Positions 34,101 through 46,900 of a DNA stretch of 64,000 nt are shown here, one piece after another; the stretch's first letter is position 1; each line of letters starts with the position of its first letter. The notes below the pieces were generated by a model, which worked only from the letters and a program-made list of their open reading frames with translations, was not told the DNA's origin and did no database searches. This DNA is from Oasisia sp. SBJ-2009 (lineage: Eukaryota; Annelida; Polychaeta; Sabellida; Siboglinidae). Both the position numbers and the translations under genes were made by a program. The stretch is from positions 19,622,404-19,686,403 of the forward strand of contig OZ024857.1 in assembly GCA_964017155.1 (NCBI GenBank), read 5' to 3'.

Positions 34101-36679
34101 AGCATGCCTGGCCTGATAAAATCAAAACCGTTGTTCAGTTGCGCGGGTTGTTTGAAGACGCCCGACTTCTGAAGAAGAACTGTCAGGTGAGACTGGAGCT
34201 GTCAGGTCCACTTTTTACCAGGCATTGCATGTAATGACAGCACTAACTCTCTGGGCCTCCTCCCTGTCAGCCTACCCTTCCAGGTCTTATTTACCCTCTC
34301 AGGGGCAGCTGGCCTCACAGAGAATGACTCCATTCACTGGAGGTCAAGTTAAACCCTAGACCTCCAATTAGCTTTGGTGGGCAGCTATCAGATTTCACAG
34401 CTGCTGGGCTTGGGCCCTTCACTGACACCCTGGGTACAATATGAACAGCGCCATCAGCAAATTAATGGGTCCTGCCTGGGGGAGAGGTCAACAGGGGTCA
34501 AACCCATCAAGGCAAGGCAAGCAGAAGGGCATTTCGACTGGCTTTGCATTTATACTGTCAGCATAACAATGGGGTACCATTCGTTGACAGAATTACCTGA
34601 GCTAAAAATATGTCTTACCCCATTTTCACTGTCAGGCTGGTGACTGGTGGATGGCATTCAATGCGCATGAATTACTGTATTTTGTGAAATACTAGTTACT
34701 GTTAAATTAGGCACATTTGCTGACGGGTCTTGAATGGTTGCATGGGAAGTTATATTTACCGGATAGTAACAGGCATCTTTGTGATATTCACAACTAGGTA
34801 CACATTTATTGTACCAGTTAGTTGTTAAATAACTGGGCCTTCACTTTGATATAAGTTTTCTAACCTTCCATTGTAACATTTTGCAGTTATATTTATACAA
34901 GTATTCACATCTGAATGTATCACCAATTATTTGTAATAAGATACGTTTGTATTTTGCTGTATTTTCTGTCAAGCTGTAGCAGTTAGTGACAAATTAATAT
35001 AGACACCTAAAATAGATGTACAAAGATAGCTTATGCTGTGTTCAGTGTTTTGTAAAGTTTTAAATTTAAGCAAACACTGCCTATAAAAACGTGACTCTTA
35101 AATTACACTTTCTGCACTTAAATTTCCCTCTTGGCCTGCGAGGCAATACCTTATATGCGTTTCCACCATTTGCATGCCAGGTTGGTGACTTTGGACAGAC
35201 TTAGGCATACCCCAGTGTCAGGTTTAGAGTTTGGCATTATGCATGCAGAGCAGTAGGAATTCTCCAGCCAAAAAACTGATAACAAATCATCACGTTACAC
35301 GGCCAAAAAAATCGCCGGCTTTAACAGGATTATCAACAACAGGAAGCAGATTGTGCAATATATATTGGTTTTACTGCAGAAAAATGCAGACCAGCCGCAT
35401 CACAGCAAATACAAACACGTACAAGAAGCAGTTCTATGAAAGTACAGAAACAATGCAGGTTTAAATGTATACCATCAACACAAATAAATAGATTATCATC
35501 ATTTGACCACAAGAGTAGTACAGCGTACATATACTTGTGGAATAAATTAATTATCACATGCAGAATCCTCCACCAAAACGCATTTTGATTGCCAAATTGA
35601 CTACCTGAGATATACTGCTATTTGAAATATTAACAGAAACACTATTTCATTCAGTAGCATCACAATTTTAAAATTCCAAACAAGAAAAGTGTTCACAATA
35701 CATACAAGTAACAAATATGCTCACAAGAGCATTTTTGCTTTCTGTTAATAACATTTAAAAAAGTCACGCTGGATCCGTTATAAATAAAACACCAAAATGT
35801 GCTTGCTGAATAACAAACTCGCCATCACATAACTTATTGTATAACCATTTCAGCTGATTAACTGCTGGAATGTGTCGAAGTGATTCAAACATTAAAACTA
35901 TAATTAATATTATCACAGTGATAAACTTTGCCCATATCACAGTCATTGCGAAAGCCTATGGAAACTAGCCAGGAGAGTGAGAGAGGGACAGAGTTCTTGC
36001 TAGACCACAGAGTTAGATCTATGAGCTAGACAGACGCATACACAGGGCATGGGAAAACAATCACGATAATGGGAATCTAGGGTAAAGGTGGACAGAGCAG
36101 TGATTTCTCAGCTAGGGTGACAAGTTGACAGGAAGATTAGTAGGCAACAAGGTGACCCACAGACAGTGAAACTATTTGCAGAGGTCTGGCCACTGTTACA
36201 AAGTATCCAGTTATCACAGCAAGAACACAGCGACCAAAGGCACTATACAGCAGAACGTTGTAGAAAACAGTTATTACAAATCTCATCAATAGGCATTACA
36301 AATCAACCTCTATGCTAACCCACAATATTAATCAGAATAATCTGAAATCAACTTAATTAACATAAGTACTGTTAAATACAACAATTCTCTACAATAAAAG
36401 CCGTTTGGTTTCGTCAAAATATGCATAGCAGTAACTATGATCCACACACAGTACAATAAAAGTTGGCAAGTCATGCGTTATGTAGATAACTAAAACATTA
36501 GTTAAAAAGCCAGATATCAAACTGGGATCACAAGTTACTAACGAAACAAAATCACTGGAGAAGATACGTTTCTAACACTACTGATACATACAACCACAAT
36601 TTTCTTCCTGGATATATATATTATAAATGTCTGTAAATACATCGTTGGTGGCCTGTTCACTCATGGGTCCATTTAATCT
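31174..36679. other. 3' flank between the convergent C2H2 and coiled-coil genes
   Basis: The first part is presumably the 3' UTR of the plus-strand C2H2 gene. No gene was recognised. A three-copy AT-rich repeat of about 95 bp lies at about 33,330-33,600. The remainder is ordinary AT-rich sequence without visible coding signal. Confidence 0.55.
33330..33600. repeat. AT-rich tandem repeat, about 95 bp x 3
   Basis: Three diverged units each contain a run of A, then TTCAAAGAATAA (or a variant), then TACAAATAAACGTTAAG. Confidence 0.75.
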
Positions 36680-37077
36680 TTACTTCATTTTTTTGATCTC
36701 CTTTTCCTTGCTGGCAATTTCAGTTTCGAGCAGAGCAATTTGCTTGAGCAGTTCTTCCTTCTGCATGGTGACGTGGTCCAGTTGGTCGGAGGGTTGCTGG
36801 TCTTCACCACTGCCAGATGATGCCATCTTTGCTCGACCTTCCTTGAGGTCAGACTCTGTCTTCATGACCTAAACGGAAGCGAACATAACATAAGGGTCAG
36901 CCACAGTATAAAACACTTCTGAAGACACACCTTTTTAGATTAGCGTTTCTGTGACGTGATCACGAGGACTTTAATTACATACATTTACACATTATACAAT
37001 TTATATCACATAATTATTACACAATTAGTATCATTATTAGAACTTTAGTATGATAATTTTTTATGATAAGTGACTGT

Positions 37078-37143
<66 letters not shown>

Positions 37144-40100
37144 CTACATGTCACTGTTATGGACAGGTTGCCAAGTGCTAAATGAGGTTCTCTCTCTCCT
37201 CTCTCTCTCTCTCTCTCCTCTCTCCCTCTCTCTCCCCCTCTCTCTCTCCCCCCCCTCTCTCTCTCAAGGCTGTATATATAAATACAATATATACATATAC
37301 ACACACAAAATAGATATAGATTTCTTATTCTGCATCTATTTTGTGTGTCTCAGTCTTTCTCCCTACTGGGTACCTCATGTTGCTTGGATGCATTACTTTA
37401 TGAGGGGATGTTTTACTAGTGGGTGTGGTGATGTGGTTTGTCATGAAAAGTCTACCTGAGCGAGTTCTTCGTTGAGAGTGTCCCACTTGCTCTGGAAGCT
37501 GTTCAGCTGACTCACAAGGATGTCACGGTGGCTGCTGATTGGCTGGACATGACGCTTCGGGAGAGTGCTGCATGAGATGTGAGACATGAACAGTATCATT
37601 ATAATAAAGTTGATGTAGAGACCCAGCTCATGTTTCACCAAGTAAACTAAGACACATGTAGGTCCATCTGGTGATCAACTTGTACACTAATTCCTGACCC
37701 TGTAATAGTAAGCTGCAGTGCCCCCAATAATGATCCTAATTATGGTATGACGCATTATCAAAACGTTTATGGACAACAAACTTAATGTCAATCATAATGC
37801 AACTACAGTATTTGTATAGATAATGATATTCTTTTTTAAAATAACTCACCACAATTACAAATCAGGGAAGTAAAGTGTAAAGCGCTTTGAACGGTCCTGA
37901 GGATTGGATATTGCGCTATATAAGAACTGCCTTTTTACAAATAATTAACAGCAAATGACAATAGTAATCATTTCTTTTAATGAAAAACTCTTTCTGACAT
38001 GTGAACAATTCTTATAACATTTCTCTAAAGATATAATTGTGCAAATTATTGTGTCTTTTGGCAAAATTAATCCAGTTGATTTCCCTCACCTCCTGAATGC
38101 CTCCTCAGGTGCCTCGAGACCCTTCAGTTCCGCGAGTCGTTTCGCGATGATGTCCGTCTGGGCACTGATGCCCCCTCTGGTGGCCAGCATCTGTCGCAGC
38201 TGGGCCTGGCCGGAGAACTCATTGAAGTGCTCCAGTCTCTCCGCCAGCTCCTGCAAACAGACAGCAACATAACCATTAGACACCATCAACATAACCATTA
38301 GACACCGTCACACCAGCAACATAACCATTAGACACCGTCAACATAACCATTAGACACCATCAACATAATAATTATATACCAGCAACATAATCATTATACA
38401 CCAGCAACATAATCACTAGACACCAGCAACATAATCACTAGACACCAGCAACATAATCACTAGACACCAGCAACATAATCATTAGACACCAGCAACATAA
38501 CCATTAGACACCAGCAACATAATCACTAGACACCAGCAACATAATCACTAGACACCAGCAACATAATCACTAGACACCAGCAACATAATCACTAGACACC
38601 AGCAACATAATCACTAGACACCAGCAACATAATCACTAGACACCAGCAACATAATCACTAGACACCAGCAACATAACCATTAGACACCAGCAACATAATC
38701 ATTAGACACCAGCAACATAATCATTAGACACATGACATCAACCACAACCACTGCCTGTGACATAGGAGACCTGTCCACTCATCATTTGGACGGGTAGAAA
38801 GCATTGTGGACGGGTAGAAAGCATTGTGGACGGGTAGAAAGCATTGTGGACGGGTAGAAAGCATTGTGGACGGGTAGAAGGCATTGTGGACGGGTAGAAA
38901 GCATTGTGGACGGGTAGAAAGCATTGTGGACGGGTAGAAAGCATTGTGGACGGGTAGAAAGCATTGTGGACGGGTAGAAGGCATTGTGGACGGGTAGAAA
39001 GCATTGTGGACGGGTAGAAAGCATTGTGGACGGGTAGAAAGCATTGTGGACGGGTAGAAGGCATTGTGGACGGGTAGAAAGCATTGTGGACGGGTAGAAA
39101 GCATTGTGGACGGGTAGAAAGCATTGTGGACGGGTAGAAGGCATTGTGGACGGGTAGAAAGCATTGTGGACGGGTAGAAAGCATTGTGGACGGGTAGAAA
39201 GCATTGTGGACGGGTAGAAGGCATTGTGGACGGGTAGAAAGCATTGTGGACGGGTAGAAAGCATTGTGGACGGGTAGAAAGCATTGTGGACGGGTAGAAA
39301 GCATTGTGGACGGGTAGAAAGCATTGTGGACGGGTAGAAAGCATTGTGGACGGGTAGAAAGCATTGTGGACGGGTAGAAAGCATTGTGGACGGGTAGAAA
39401 GCATTGTGGACGGGTAGAAAGCATTGTGGACGGGTAGAAAGCATTGTGGACGGGTAGAAAGCATTGTGGACGGGTAGAAAGCATTGTGGACGGGTAGAAA
39501 GCATTGTGGACGGGTAGAAAGCATTGTGGACGGGTAGAAGGCATTGTGGACGGGTAGAAGGCATTGTGGACGGGTAGAAAGCATTGTGGACGGGTAGAAA
39601 GCATTGTGGACGGGTAGAAAGCATTGTGGACGGGTAGAAGGCATTGTGGACGGGTAGAAAGCATTGTGGACGGGTAGAAAGCATTGTGGACGGGTAGAAA
39701 GCATTGTGGACGGGTAGAAGGCATTGTGGACGGGTAGAAAGCATTGTGGACGGGTAGAAAGCATTGTGGACGGGTAGAAAGCATTGTGGACGGGTAGAAG
39801 GCATTGTGGACGGGTAGAAAGCATTGTGGACGGGTAGAAAGCATTGTGGATGGGTAGAAAGCATTGTGGACGGGTAGAAAGCATTGTGGACGGGTAGAAA
39901 GCATTGTGGACGGGTAGAAAGCATTGTGGACGGGTAGAAAGCATTGTGGACGGGTAGAAAGCATTGTGGACGGGTAGAAAGCATTGTGGACGGGTAGAAA
40001 GCATTGTGGACGGGTAGAAAGCATTGTGGACGGGTAGAAGGCATTGTGGACGGGTAGAAAGCATTGTGGACGGGTAGAAAGCATTGTGGACGGGTAGAAA

Positions 40101-40918
40101 GCATTGTGGACGGGTAGAAAGCATTGTGGACGGGTAGAAAGCATTGTGGACGGGTAGAAAGCATTGTGGACGGGTAGAAAGCATTGTGGACGGGTAGAAA
40201 TATGAAAGCAAAAAAGGGTGTTCCAAAACCATAGATATTGTCAGTTATGCCTTAGAAGTGAGTGCAAATGGTGTCACATGTGTGTTTGTAGTCCATTTCA
40301 GGTCATCAGACAGATTTGAAAGTTCGTAAACTGGCTTAACAGTTAACATTTGTAACATTCATGTGTACACAAATACATGTGTGACCGGCAATAATTTAGT
40401 CCTACATAAAGCCCTGAGCACAAGTGAGCAGAAACATGATCAAACTGCTTCAAGAAAATTAGTGATATTCGTAACTCAATAATGGCAATAATTATTATTT
40501 TATGATGCTTGTATGTACATCATTTCATAAGTGTTGTGAAATCATTTGACAAATTAAAAAATTATATCATATGTGTTAAATGTTATCGCAAAACGACAGA
40601 TTTCTATTCTATAGCACAGAGTTATTCACGTTTCTGCAAGTTATCGGGCCTAACGATTTGATGCAAATTATCATAATGATTTGAACACTCTTGTGTAATG
40701 TGTGACCTGTCCTGACTGACCTTCTCAGTGCGCTGGTTGACCTTGACATCCAAGAGTTCGCCCACAATGCTGATGCGTTCCCTCTCCGTGCGACTCACTC
40801 TGAAGGCAGACTCCAGGGCGGCCCGGGCGTTGGTGGCGTCACTGCCCATGATACCAGCAGCAGTGGGTGTGTCACGGGACCGAGAGAAGAACATGTCTTG
40901 ACACACCATTCGCAGTGC
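36680..40918 (-). CDS. Coiled-coil gene, last four exons
   Basis: Exons 40721-40918 (FFSRSRDTPTAAGIMGSDAT...), 38090-38250, 37456-37567 and 36680-36868, ending LLETEIASKEKEIKKMK then TAA. The final segment is a short coiled coil with a basic end. No convincing polyadenylation signal was picked downstream. Confidence 0.87.
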
Positions 40919-43900
40919 CTGGAGCGAGAAGATCACCAAGGTGAAGGTCATAATCACAATACAGACAATGCTGTCTTTTGCCCCGCCCTGGCAAACATCT
41001 TAAGGGTCATTTCAGTAGCATAAATGATACTAAAAACAAATATTGACAAATACACACTGAACTGTAAAACAAACAGTAACAATCAATGTATTAAAAAGAT
41101 ACATATTTACTTTTTTGTTAATGTTCGTACAAATCAACCGACAGAACTTAACAACAAAGACACTACAATACAATATAATAAAACTTTATTGTCCCGGACT
41201 GGGAAATTCATTTTGCAGCGTTCGTCATAAAAATATAAAATACAGGAGTAGAGAAGTATAAAAATACAGATAAATTCAATATTAAAACAGTATGTAAACA
41301 TTAATACAGCTCTGTTCTGATATTATCCACAACAACATTGATGTGCATCAGCTCGGCTAAAATGAATAACTGTTTGGTGAAATACACTGGCAGCCAAACC
41401 GTCATTTACTAAAATGGAGGTATTTACACATACATAACTTCCCTTGAAACACTGATCTAAGACCCCTACCTTGTAGAACACTGATCTAAGACCCCTACCT
41501 TGTAGAACACTGATCTAAGACCCCTACCTTGTAGTACACTGATCTAAGACCCCTACCTTGTAGAACACTGATCTAAGACCCCTACCTTGTAGAACACTGA
41601 TCCAAGACCCCTACCTTGTAGAACACTGATCTAAGACCCCTACCTTGTAGTACACTGATCTAAGACCCCTACCTTGTAGAACACTGATCTAAGACCCCTA
41701 CCTTGTAGAACACTGATCCAAGACCCCTACCTTGTAGTACACTGATCTAAGACCCCTACCTTGTAGAACACTGATCTAAGACCCCTACCTTGTAGAACAC
41801 TGATCTAAGACCCCTACCTTGTAGTACACTGATCTAAGACCCCTACCTTGTAGAACACTGATCTAAGACCCCTACCTTGTAGAACACTGATCTAAGACCC
41901 CTACCTTGTAGTACACTGATCTAAGACCCCTACCTTGTAGAACACTGATCTAAGACCCCTCCCTACCTTGTAGAACACTGATCCAAGACCCCTACCTTGT
42001 AGAACACTGATCTAAGACCCCTACCTTGTAGTACACTGATCTAAGACCCCTACCTTGTAGAACACTGATCTAAGACCCCTACCTTGTAGAACACTGATCT
42101 AAGACCCCTACCTTGTAGAACACTGATCCAAGACCCCTACCTTGTAGAACACTGATCTAAGACCCCTACCTTGTAGTACACTGATCTAAGACCCCTACCT
42201 TGTAGAACACTGATCTAAGACCCCTACCTTGTAGAACACTGATCCAAGACCCCTACCTTGTAGTACACTGATCTAAGACCCCTACCTTGTAGTACACTGA
42301 TCTAAGACCCCTACCTTGTAGTACACTGATCTAAGACCCCTACCTTGTAGTACACTGATCCAAGACCCCTACCTTGTAGAACACTGATCTAAGACCCCTA
42401 CCTTTTAGAACACTGATCTAAGACCCCTACCTTGTAGAACACTGATCTAAGATCCCTACCTTGTAGAACACTGATCTAAGACCCCTACCTTGTAGTACAC
42501 TGATCTAAGACCCCTACCTTGTAGTACACTGATCTAAGACCCCTACCTTGTAGAACACTGATCTAAGACCCCTACCTTGTAGAACACTGATCTAAGACCC
42601 CTACCTTGTAGTACACTGATCTAAGACCCCTACCTTGTAGAACACTGATCTAAGACCCCTACCTTGTAGAACACTGATCTAAGACCCCTACCTTGTAGTA
42701 CACTGATCTAAGACCCCTACCTTGTAGTACACTGATCTAAGACCCCTACCTTGTAGTACACTGATCTAAGACCCCTACCTTGTAGTACACTGATCTAAGA
42801 CCCCTACCTTGTAGAACACTGATCCAAGACCCTTACCTTGTAGTACACTGATCTAAGACCCCTACCTTGTAGTACACTGATCTAAGACCCCTACCTTGTA
42901 GAACACTGATCTAAGACCCCTACCTTGTAGTACACTGATCTAAGACCCCTACCTTGTAGAACACTGATCTAAGACCCCTACCTTGTAGTACACTGATCCA
43001 AGACCCCTACCTTGTAGAACACTGATCTAAGACCCCTACCTTGTAGTACACTGATCTAAGACTCCTACCTTGTAGAACACTGATCTAAGACCCCTACCTT
43101 GTAGTACACTGATCCAAGACCCCTACCTTGTAGAACACTGATCTAAGACCCCTACCTTGTAGTACACTGATCCAAGACCCCTACCTTGTAGTACACTGAT
43201 CTAAGACCCCTACCCTGTAGAACACTGATCTAAGACTACCTACCTTGTAGAACACTGATCCAAGACCCCTACCTTTTAGAACACTGATCCAAGACCCCTA
43301 CCTTTTAGAACACTGATCTAAGACCCCTCCCTACCTTGTAGAACACTGATCTAAGACCCCTACCTTGTAGAACACTGATCTAAGACCCCTACCTTGTAGA
43401 ACACTGATCTAAGACCCCTCCCTACCTTGTAGAACACTGATCTAAGACCCCTACCTTGTAGAACACTGATCTAAGACCCCTACCTTGTAGAACACTGATC
43501 TAAGACCCCTACCTTGTAGAACACTGATCTAAGACCCCTACCCTGTAGAACATTGATCCAAGACCCCTACCTTGTAGAACACTGATCTGAGACCCCTACC
43601 TTGTAGAACACTGATTCAAGACCCCTACCTTGTAGAACACTGATCTAAGACCCTTACCTTGTAGAACACTGATCTAAGACCCCTACCTTGTAGAACACTG
43701 ATCTAAGACCCCTACCCTGTAGAACATTGATCCAAGACCCCTACCTTGTAGAACACTGATCTGAGACCCCTACCTTGTAGAACACTGATCTAAGACCCCT
43801 ACCTTGTAGAACACTGATCTAAGACCCTTACCTTGTAGAACACTGATCTAAGACCCCTACCTTGTAGAACACTGATCCAAGACCCCCTACCTTGTACAAC

Positions 43901-46900
43901 ACTGATCTAAGACGCCTACCTTGTAGAACACTGATCTAAGACCCCTACCTTGTAGAACACTGATCTAAGACCCCTACCTTGTAGAACACTGACCTGAGAC
44001 CCCTACCTTGTAGAACACTGATCTCAGACCCCTACCTTTTAGAACACTGATCTAAGACCCCTACCTTGTAGAACACTGATCTAAGACCCCTCCCTACCTT
44101 GTAGAACACTGATCTAAGACCCCTACCTTGTAGAACACTGATCTAAGACCCCTCCCTACCTTGTAGAACACTGATCTAAGACCCCTACCTTGTAGAACAC
44201 TGATCCAAGACCCCTACCTTGTAGAACACTGATCTAAGACCCCTACCTTGTAGAACACTGATCTAAGACCTTGTAGAACACTGATCTAAGACCCCTACCT
44301 TGTAGAACACTGACCTGAGACCCCTACCTTGTAGAACACTGATCTAAGACCCCTACCTTGTAGAACACTGATCTAAGACCCCTACCTTGTAGAACACTGA
44401 CCTGAGACCCCTACCTTGTAGAACACTGATCTGAGACCCCTACCTTTTAGAACACTGATCTAAGACCCCTACCTTGTAGAACACTGATCTAAGACCCCTA
44501 CCTTGTAGAACACTGATCTGAGACCCCTACCTTGTAGAACACTGATCTAAGACCCCTACCTTGTAGAACACTGATCTAAGACCCCTACCTTGTAGAACAC
44601 TGATCCAAGACCCCTACCTTGTAGAACACTGATCTAAGACCCCTACCTTGTAGAACACTGATCCAAGACCCCTACCTTGTAGAACACTGATCCAAGACCC
44701 CTACCTTGTAGAACACTGATCTAAGACCCCTACCTTGTAGAACTGTTGCAGGAACATTGGATTTGCATCCTCCGCTAGATTTCCGGTGTTGATGTGAGCC
44801 ATGCAGTGCACGATGAGCACAATGAAGTCACCGATCGACTCCAGTCGCTCGCGTCGCACGAACAGGATCTTGCGCGCGTGCTCGTAGAAGAACGAGTTGC
44901 GGAAGCAGTTGTGGTCGTAGTCGTTGGGCGGCAGGTTTGACGCGAGCAACAGTGTCACCTGCGGCATGTTGACGGTCTGGTGAAGAAGGCGGATGACGAA
45001 ACTACCGAACTGGTAGATGACAAACTGACTCGGACTGATGCTGTTGATGTCGGTGGGCTGCAGCTTGCCACTGCATAGCCACTGCGCATCCTTCACGTCT
45101 ATGTAGGACTGTGAATAGTCAGCTCCTGTGCAACCAAAACAGTTCAATCTTGTCTGTTTTTCAATTATATGGGAGTGTGTGACATTAGCAACGGGACAGT
45201 ATGACTGGGTTTTATTTACTTATCAGATAAGTAAATAAAACTTATCAATTATTATAAATTATGGCTTACTAAAAATATGGACATATTTGTCATAAGCCAT
45301 AATTAATTGGGTGTAATCCTGCTCACAGATGCTGAAATGAGACAACTAAGTACATTTTAAACCATTTTAAATAATAAGTCACATTCAAGTCATAAGTGCA
45401 AGCACTTATTTCCATTGTGGTCCCTGTGTAGACAGATACAGACAAATACACGGCAGATATTGACAGAATATGACAAATATAACAATATTAAAACAAAATG
45501 ATCCACTGTAGGTACCCTGATTGGTACCCTGAAATCTTTACAGCATCCTACATCGAGTCCTTTACACAATAAAAATCATGTCGCCAAAAACCACCAAAAA
45601 GACACCCACCGTGTATAATGCCGGAAGCACCAGACACTGAGTTCTTGTCGAGGAGGGTCTGTAGGTCGTTGATCTGCTGGAAGAGGGGAGACGCCATCAA
45701 CATCTTCACCCACTCCTGCTCCTGGCCTCCCCCAGTGACAGGGAACGGAGCCTCGACAGGCTGCAACAGGAGACAGGGACAGTGTCACTACTGTCTCACA
45801 ACAAACTCTATAGTGCATGAAACTAGCTAACTGTGGATCATTGTCTCAGGTGGTTTCCTCCAAACAGCCGCTAACACTGGTGTTGTCCTTCTCTAGAATT
45901 AGTGAGTTCACTACAGGTTACACGTTTACCCCCTGTGTGGGGTCTTTTACTTCCCCTGGCATAGACACCAGATAGAAGGGACCACCGGCTTTTGTGGGGT
46001 GAACGAAATTGCCTAAATTTCGAAACGGCGGTAGGTGGGATTGAACCACCGTCCCCTCGATTGACAGTCCAACGACACAATTGTAAGTTCATCTCCACCT
46101 GGGGGCTGATGTCTACTCCCCTCCCTTATTTCTGTGCCAATTCAGTTAACTACTTCTCCATCACCAAATGTAGTTGTTTTGTAGCATATCTCACCTGAAT
46201 GACAACGAGATTGGCAAGAATTACTCAGACAAAAATCTACAACACTTCCACCAACTGTGAACTCACCACGGCTGCCCCGTCGGCCGCCTTGCTCCGAGAC
46301 TCCTCCTTCATCTCCTCCAAGAGCTCCCTCTTCTGTACCTCCTGCTCCTCGAGCACAAAGTCCTTCTCGAGCCGTGCCACCCCGGCCGCCCTCTTCTTGT
46401 TCCTGCGTGCCTCCAACTTGGCCTTGAGCGCTGCCTGAGCCCGACTCTGTTCCTGTTTCAGAGACAGGTCGTACTTGGCGATGTTCTCGTCGTGTTCCCG
46501 TAGCAACCGCTCCCTCTCGTCCTCCCCGACCTTCATCTGCTCGATGTCGGCCCGCTCGCGCCGAGCCTTCTCCTCGATCTGTTGCTGGCGGCGCTGCTCA
46601 CGGTCCTCCTGACGCTGGCGCTCTCGCTCCTCGTCCCGCAGGCGCTCCGCCTCCAGCTGGGCCTCCAGCTCACTGTAGGGACACAACAGTTCATGGATAA
46701 CAGCTAAAACAAGATCAGACGCTCCGCCTCCAGCAGGGCCTCCAGCTCACTGCAGGGACACAACAGGGTCTTAGTGAGTGACAGTCAAAAAAATAGATTT
46801 ACCCAAAACTATTTTTATTAAGAAATTAACTAGATTTTATATATATCTAACAAAATATTAATAAAATTTAAGTTGAATTTATCATGATTTTACAGAGGAT

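Noticed and set aside
38724..40232. Three overlapping minus-strand open frames of 460-502 codons (FLPVHNAFYPSTM repeats)
   Set aside because: They are the three readings of a 20-bp minisatellite inside a MITE; the period of 60 nt keeps all frames open. They sit in an intron and show no codon-level constraint.
41449..44742. CRISPR-like appearance of the regular 29-bp repeats
   Set aside because: The units are directly tandem with no spacers, lie in an animal intron and have no cas genes nearby.
46020..46100. tRNA gene on the minus strand
   Set aside because: Only a B-box-like GGTTCAATCCC with a short stem is present; no acceptor stem or anticodon arm could be built, so it is listed as a possible SINE.
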